Under the pieces are notes generated by a model. The model worked only from the letters and a program-made list of their open reading frames with translations. It was not told the origin of the DNA and did no database searches. From the NCBI GenBank assembly GCA_947176285.1, contig CAMWQF010000090.1:1-9617 (forward strand): a stretch of DNA of 9,617 nucleotides, in the 5' to 3' direction. Position numbers and translations under genes: made by a program. Shown piece by piece: positions 6,509-9,617 of this stretch (its first letter is position 1; the number at the start of each line of letters is the position of its first letter). Source of the DNA: an uncultured Porphyromonadaceae bacterium. GTDB taxonomy: Bacteria; Bacteroidota; Bacteroidia; Bacteroidales; Muribaculaceae.

Positions 6509-8050
6509 TTATGCAATAATATCTTTGTTTGATCCCTTCTTAACTTCGTTGACCATGATGGAGATCTCGGCTGCTATGAGGGCAGCAAAGACTACAGCGA
6601 AGAGCCAGAATGTGATCTGAACAGATTGTGCTGTCACTGAAGATACTGCCGCCTGAACAGGAAGAATATCCTGGATCGTCCATGGCTGTCGACCAACTTC
6701 CGCCACAATCCAACCTGCCTCACTGCATATCCAGACCACAGGAATGCTAAGAATCCCAATCCAGCGGGCAAGACGAGTATCGAACCAAACAGGCTTCTTA
6801 TACACAATAAACAGCGCTACTATCAAGAACAATAGCAGATAACCTCCGGCCATCACCATGATATGGAATGCATAGAATGTGAGAGCAACCGGCGGAACAG
6901 CCTCTTCCGGTGAGTTGAAATAGCCATAACCGAAATATTGATAATTAGCCTTAATTCTTGAAATGGCATCGGAGAGTGCTGCTTGGTCGCCGGCTTTGCG
7001 GGCGGCTTCATAATCTCTAAGTGCCTGCTGAGCAGCCTTACCAATTTCTATTCGCTGAGCATAACTTGTCGTGTTAATGGTATCTCCTTGTGGGGTAAGG
7101 GCTATGCCATCGATAAGATCATCTATACCGGGAACGAAACTGTCGGCATCGTGATTGGCAAGTATGGATAGGCCCTTATGGATAGCAATCTTATATTTGA
7201 CATCTCTTTCCTTTTCATCTACAATACCGATACCGATGAGTTCCTGTCCTACTTCACCACGATAGAGACCTTCCATAGCGGCAAGTTTCATTGGCTGTAC
7301 GCGAGCCACCTCAACAGCAGAACCGTCGCCTGTCCACATTGTGAAAATCATTCCGATGAGTCCAATCCAACCGGCTACTTTGACAGAATCTTTTGCCATT
7401 TGAAGGTTTTTGCCTTTTGCGGCTATGATGCAGCTGACGCCGATCACAAATACAGAGGCGAGTACCCAACCACTGGTGACAGCATGGAAGAATTTATTTA
7501 TAGCAACCGGCGATGTAGCAACTGCCATGAAATCAGACATTACATTACGCATCTGAGCCGGATCAAATTCCATTCCTACAGGATATTGCATCCACGCGTT
7601 TGCAATTAGAATCCAGAGTGCGGAAAGTGACACACCGATTGCCACAAGCCAAGTGGAGGCAAGATGGAATGCGGGGGATACTTTCTTCCATCCGAAGAAC
7701 ATCACAGCAAAGAAAGTGGCTTCCATGAAGAAAGCGAGAAGACCTTCTATGGCAAGTGGGGCGCCAAAGATGTCACCGACAAACCAACTGTAGTTTGACC
7801 AGTTAGTGCCGAATTCAAATTCGAGAATGATTCCTGTGGCTACACCAATAGCAAAGTTGATGGCAAAGAGGACCATCCAAAATTTTACTGTCTTGAGCCA
7901 TTTTTCGGATTTAGTACGATAATAGATCGTCTCCATTACGGCAATGATGAGGCTTATCCCGATCGTAAGCGGGACAAAAAGCCAGTGGACTATTGCGGTC
8001 AGTGCGAATTGAAGTCGCGACCAGTCTACTACTTGAATCAAGTCTTCCAT
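6509..8050 (-). CDS. cydA: Cytochrome bd quinol oxidase subunit I
   Basis: CydA (513 residues) is the catalytic subunit of cytochrome bd: it binds quinol and all three hemes, and reduces O2 in the cytoplasmic membrane with high affinity. The expected ligands line up with E. coli CydA: His22 (H19, heme b595), Glu102 and Glu110 (E99, E107), His189 and Met398 (H186, M393, heme b558) and Glu451 in AEVGRQPW (E445). The quinol loop begins GDGSAVEVARVQPMKLAAME, with Lys255 and Glu260 matching K252 and E257. The loop then extends to about residue 380, so it is of the long type. The ATG at 8050 gives the usual short N-terminus before helix I. It is the second gene of a DUF4492-cydA-cydB operon, 84 bp after the DUF4492 gene and 87 bp before cydB. 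Confidence 0.97.
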   Translation of the reverse strand: MEDLIQVVDWSRLQFALTAIVHWLFVPLTIGISLIIAVMETIYYRTKSEKWLKTVKFWMVLFAINFAIGVATGIILEFEFGTNWSNYSWFVGDIFGAPLAIEGLLAFFMEATFFAVMFFGWKKVSPAFHLASTWLVAIGVSLSALWILIANAWMQYPVGMEFDPAQMRNVMSDFMAVATSPVAINKFFHAVTSGWVLASVFVIGVSCIIAAKGKNLQMAKDSVKVAGWIGLIGMIFTMWTGDGSAVEVARVQPMKLAAMEGLYRGEVGQELIGIGIVDEKERDVKYKIAIHKGLSILANHDADSFVPGIDDLIDGIALTPQGDTINTTSYAQRIEIGKAAQQALRDYEAARKAGDQAALSDAISRIKANYQYFGYGYFNSPEEAVPPVALTFYAFHIMVMAGGYLLLFLIVALFIVYKKPVWFDTRLARWIGILSIPVVWICSEAGWIVAEVGRQPWTIQDILPVQAAVSSVTAQSVQITFWLFAVVFAALIAAEISIMVNEVKKGSNKDIIA

Positions 8051-8084
8051 AGGTTTTATTTATTTTTTAAGTTTTCGTATTTTT

Positions 8085-8106
8085 GTTATCGGCTAAAGCC
8101 GATAAC
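8085..8106. repeat. 10-bp perfect palindrome between the DUF4492 gene and cydA
   Basis: GTTATCGGCT at 8085-8094 is the exact inverse complement of 8097-8106, separated by AA; as RNA it would form at least 9 bp with a 4-nt loop. On the operon strand it is followed by an A-rich leader of about 34 nt before the cydA ATG, not a T-run, so it is not a terminator in that direction. It may be a processing or stability element, or a REP-like palindrome. Confidence 0.7.
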
Positions 8107-8134
8107 CAGTAATAAAGTTGTCTGTTTTCAGTTG

Positions 8135-8356
8135 TCAGCGGGAGGTCAGTTCGGTGGCTACTGCGCGAGCGCGGTCATCGTCGTTGTCGTAGTTTTCCTT
8201 CAAGATATCAGGGAAAAAGAAAAGTTTGAATACAAGGAAGAGGATGGCGACTTTAATTGCTATTATCGCCCATAATTTTTTGCCAATAGTCATATTTTTA
8301 AAACCATCGACATAAAAATCCACCACTTTGCGTGCCTTAATGCCTAAAGTATCCAT
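8135..8356 (-). CDS. DUF4492 small membrane protein of the cytochrome bd operon
   Basis: This 73-residue protein has a charged amphipathic start (residues 1-27, including VVDFYVDGFKNMTIGKKLW), one membrane helix (about 28-48, ending KLFFFP) and a polar Asp/Arg-rich tail ending ELTSR. The FY.DGF..MT.GK.LW..I.IK pattern and the KLFFFPD end match the DUF4492 family, whose genes, from memory, often sit directly before cydA in Bacteroidetes. It is the first gene behind the promoter at 8376-8407 and lies 84 bp before cydA. It is inferred to help assemble or stabilise the oxidase, as the small CydX-type subunits do in proteobacteria, though it is not similar to CydX. The ATG at 8356 fits the promoter position, leaving a very short leader. 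Confidence 0.85.
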   Translation of the reverse strand: MDTLGIKARKVVDFYVDGFKNMTIGKKLWAIIAIKVAILFLVFKLFFFPDILKENYDNDDDRARAVATELTSR

Positions 8357-8375
8357 ATTTTCAAGAGTTTATTCG

Positions 8376-8407
8376 CAAAGTTAATAAATGTGAATGATAT
8401 ACGCAAA
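8376..8407 (-). promoter_or_regulatory. Bacteroidetes-type promoter of the DUF4492-cydAB operon
   Basis: On the minus strand TTTG (8407-8404) is followed after 20 bp by TAACTTTG (8383-8376), a full match to the Bacteroidetes primary-sigma consensus TTTG, about 19-21 bp, TAnnTTTG. The -7 box ends 19 bp before the ATG at 8356, so the 5' leader would be short. It sits just downstream of the purT terminator, as expected for an independent operon. Confidence 0.8.
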
Positions 8408-8427
8408 TTTTTAAGATTACAAAACGC

Positions 8428-8456
8428 AAAAAAGGACGCACTAGTCGTACGTCCTT
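8428..8456 (-). terminator. Intrinsic terminator of purT
   Basis: On the minus strand a 7-bp stem AAGGACG/CGTCCTT (8450-8456 with 8432-8438), which can extend by two more pairs past a mismatch, is followed by a run of six T's (complement of 8433-8428). It begins 24 nt after the purT stop codon. Confidence 0.8.
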
Positions 8457-8480
8457 AAGATTATATTGTTAAATAACCAA

Positions 8481-9617
8481 TTATTTCATATCTTTTGTGG
8501 CACCTGACACTTTCAGAGCATCATATGCTCTGGCTGCCTTATCACGAGCTTCCTCTACAGAGGCTCCTCTGGCGAGGATTACACCCATTCTGCGATGTCC
8601 ATGAATTTGAGGTTTGCCAAAGATTCGGATTTGAGTGCCGGGTTCGGCAAGAGCGACTTCAAGATTATCGAATTCAACACAATCCGTTTCACCTTCGAGC
8701 ACTATGGCGCGAGATGCTGATGGACCATAGAAGTCAATAGCGGGAACCGGAAGTCCGAGCACTGCACGCGCATGAAGAGCAAACTCCGACATATCCTGAG
8801 AGATCATTGTCACCATGCCGGTGTCATGCGGACGAGGAGAAACCTCACTGAAGATCACCTCATCTCCCTTAATGAAAAGTTCTACGCCAAAAATTCCATA
8901 ACCTCCTAGAGCATCAGTCACTTTCTTAGCGATCTCCTGAGCCGATTTGAGAGCCTTTTCCGACATGGGCTGAGGTTGCCAAGAATAACGATAGTCACCT
9001 TCTACTTGAATGTGGCCTACAGGTTGGCAATAGGAAGTTCCGGAGACAGTGCGAACGGTGAGAAGCGTAATCTCATAATCAAAGTCGACAAATCCTTCTA
9101 CAATTACACGACCGGCTCCGGCACGTCCACCCTCCTGAGCCTCTTTCCAAGCATGATCAATTTGATCCGGATTCTTTATCACACTCTGTCCATGACCGGA
9201 ACTGCTCATGATAGGCTTAACAACACATGGAATACCGATCTCCTTTATCGCCTCATCAAATTCTTCGCGATTGGATGCAAAGCGATAGGGAGAAGTCGTG
9301 ATTCCGAGTTCTTCATGGGCAAGGCGTCGGATTCCTTCTCGATTCATAGTAAGCAAAGCGGCTCGAGCGGTAGGAGTCACATTATATCCCTCTTTCTCAA
9401 GTTGCACAAGAGTTGGAGTTGCAATAGCTTCGATTTCAGGGATGATGTGGTCGGGGCGCTCCAGTTCTACGACACGGCGAAGTTCCTCTCCATCAAGCAT
9501 ATTGAACACATAACTTTTATGCGCCACCTGCATAGCCGGAGCATTTGGATATTTGTCGCAAGCAATTACCTCCACACCGAAGCGTTGGAGTTCAAGAGCA
9601 ACTTCCTTACCGAGTTC
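8481..9617 (-). CDS. purT: Formate-dependent phosphoribosylglycinamide formyltransferase (GAR transformylase 2), 5'-truncated
   Basis: PurT is a cytosolic ATP-grasp enzyme that makes formyl-GAR from GAR, formate and ATP in purine synthesis, without folate. The frame is open to the window edge: the first 14 codons (ELGKEV..QRFG) precede the GTG at 9575, which is an internal Val, so the real start lies outside. About 20 residues are missing; 378 are visible against 392 in E. coli. Numbered from the first visible residue (add 21 for E. coli), conserved sites include the GAR-binding EL (1-2), ATP-site Lys134, Glu174 and Glu182, Mg ligands Glu246 and Glu258, GAR-binding Asp265, and later Lys335 and Arg342-Arg343. 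The Gly-rich loop reads SSSGHGQ, with His142 where E. coli has Lys. It has its own terminator and is not part of the cyd operon. Confidence 0.97.
   Translation of the reverse strand, partial: ELGKEVALELQRFGVEVIACDKYPNAPAMQVAHKSYVFNMLDGEELRRVVELERPDHIIPEIEAIATPTLVQLEKEGYNVTPTARAALLTMNREGIRRLAHEELGITTSPYRFASNREEFDEAIKEIGIPCVVKPIMSSSGHGQSVIKNPDQIDHAWKEAQEGGRAGAGRVIVEGFVDFDYEITLLTVRTVSGTSYCQPVGHIQVEGDYRYSWQPQPMSEKALKSAQEIAKKVTDALGGYGIFGVELFIKGDEVIFSEVSPRPHDTGMVTMISQDMSEFALHARAVLGLPVPAIDFYGPSASRAIVLEGETDCVEFDNLEVALAEPGTQIRIFGKPQIHGHRRMGVILARGASVEEARDKAARAYDALKVSGATKDMK

Noticed and set aside
7178..7609. 143-codon open frame on the + strand
   Set aside because: It lies wholly antisense to cydA, has no recognisable domain and no promoter; it reflects the codon pattern of the real gene.
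7985..8275. 96-codon + strand open frame spanning the cydA start and the DUF4492 gene
   Set aside because: It is antisense to two recognised genes and their gap, with no protein features of its own.
9573..9575. GTG at 9575 as the purT start
   Set aside because: It is the Val in QRFGVEVIA; the conserved ELGKEV segment lies upstream in frame, so the gene continues off the window.

Overview
The window looks like a chromosomal segment of a gut-type Bacteroidales bacterium, possibly Muribaculaceae-like, although the family is a guess. Four things point there: a DUF4492-cydA-cydB operon, a close match to the Bacteroidetes promoter (TTTG, 20 bp, TAnnTTTG), starts preceded by A-rich leaders mostly without a clear Shine-Dalgarno, and a surface-type lipoprotein with an acidic stretch after the lipobox cysteine. 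No rRNA, tRNA, CRISPR array or insertion sequence was seen, and no stretch over 300 bases lacks a gene.

Left part, + strand (1-1663): two tandem, closely related LamG/concanavalin-like jelly-roll proteins 5 bp apart. The first is cut by the window edge and the second is a lipoprotein. A 12-bp hairpin follows.

Middle, + strand (1727-5215): a tightly packed three-gene unit. It encodes (i) a secreted protein with an 11-residue-repeat coiled coil, a Pro/Lys linker and two transglutaminase-like modules, the first degenerate and the second with a Cys-His-Asp triad; (ii) a CHASE2 membrane sensor with no cytoplasmic output domain; and (iii) a secreted protein with a FecR-like N-terminal domain and a DUF4384-like C-terminal part. 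Genes (i) and (ii) share ATGA; genes (ii) and (iii) overlap by 74 nt in different frames. All three products should act at or outside the inner membrane, so this resembles an envelope sensing or signalling module. I do not recognise it as a characterised system, and it is the most interesting part of the window. A strong terminator closes it and may also serve the convergent cyd operon.

Right part, - strand (8356 down to 5288): DUF4492 gene, cydA and cydB, encoding a cytochrome bd quinol oxidase that reduces O2 at low oxygen and helps generate proton motive force. The heme and quinol ligands are present in CydA. A clear promoter precedes the DUF4492 gene. The two intergenic gaps hold a 10-bp palindrome and a degenerate 9-bp tandem repeat.

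Right edge, - strand (9617 down to 8481): purT, the formate-dependent GAR transformylase of purine synthesis. It lacks only its extreme N-terminus, which lies outside the window, and is followed by its own terminator.
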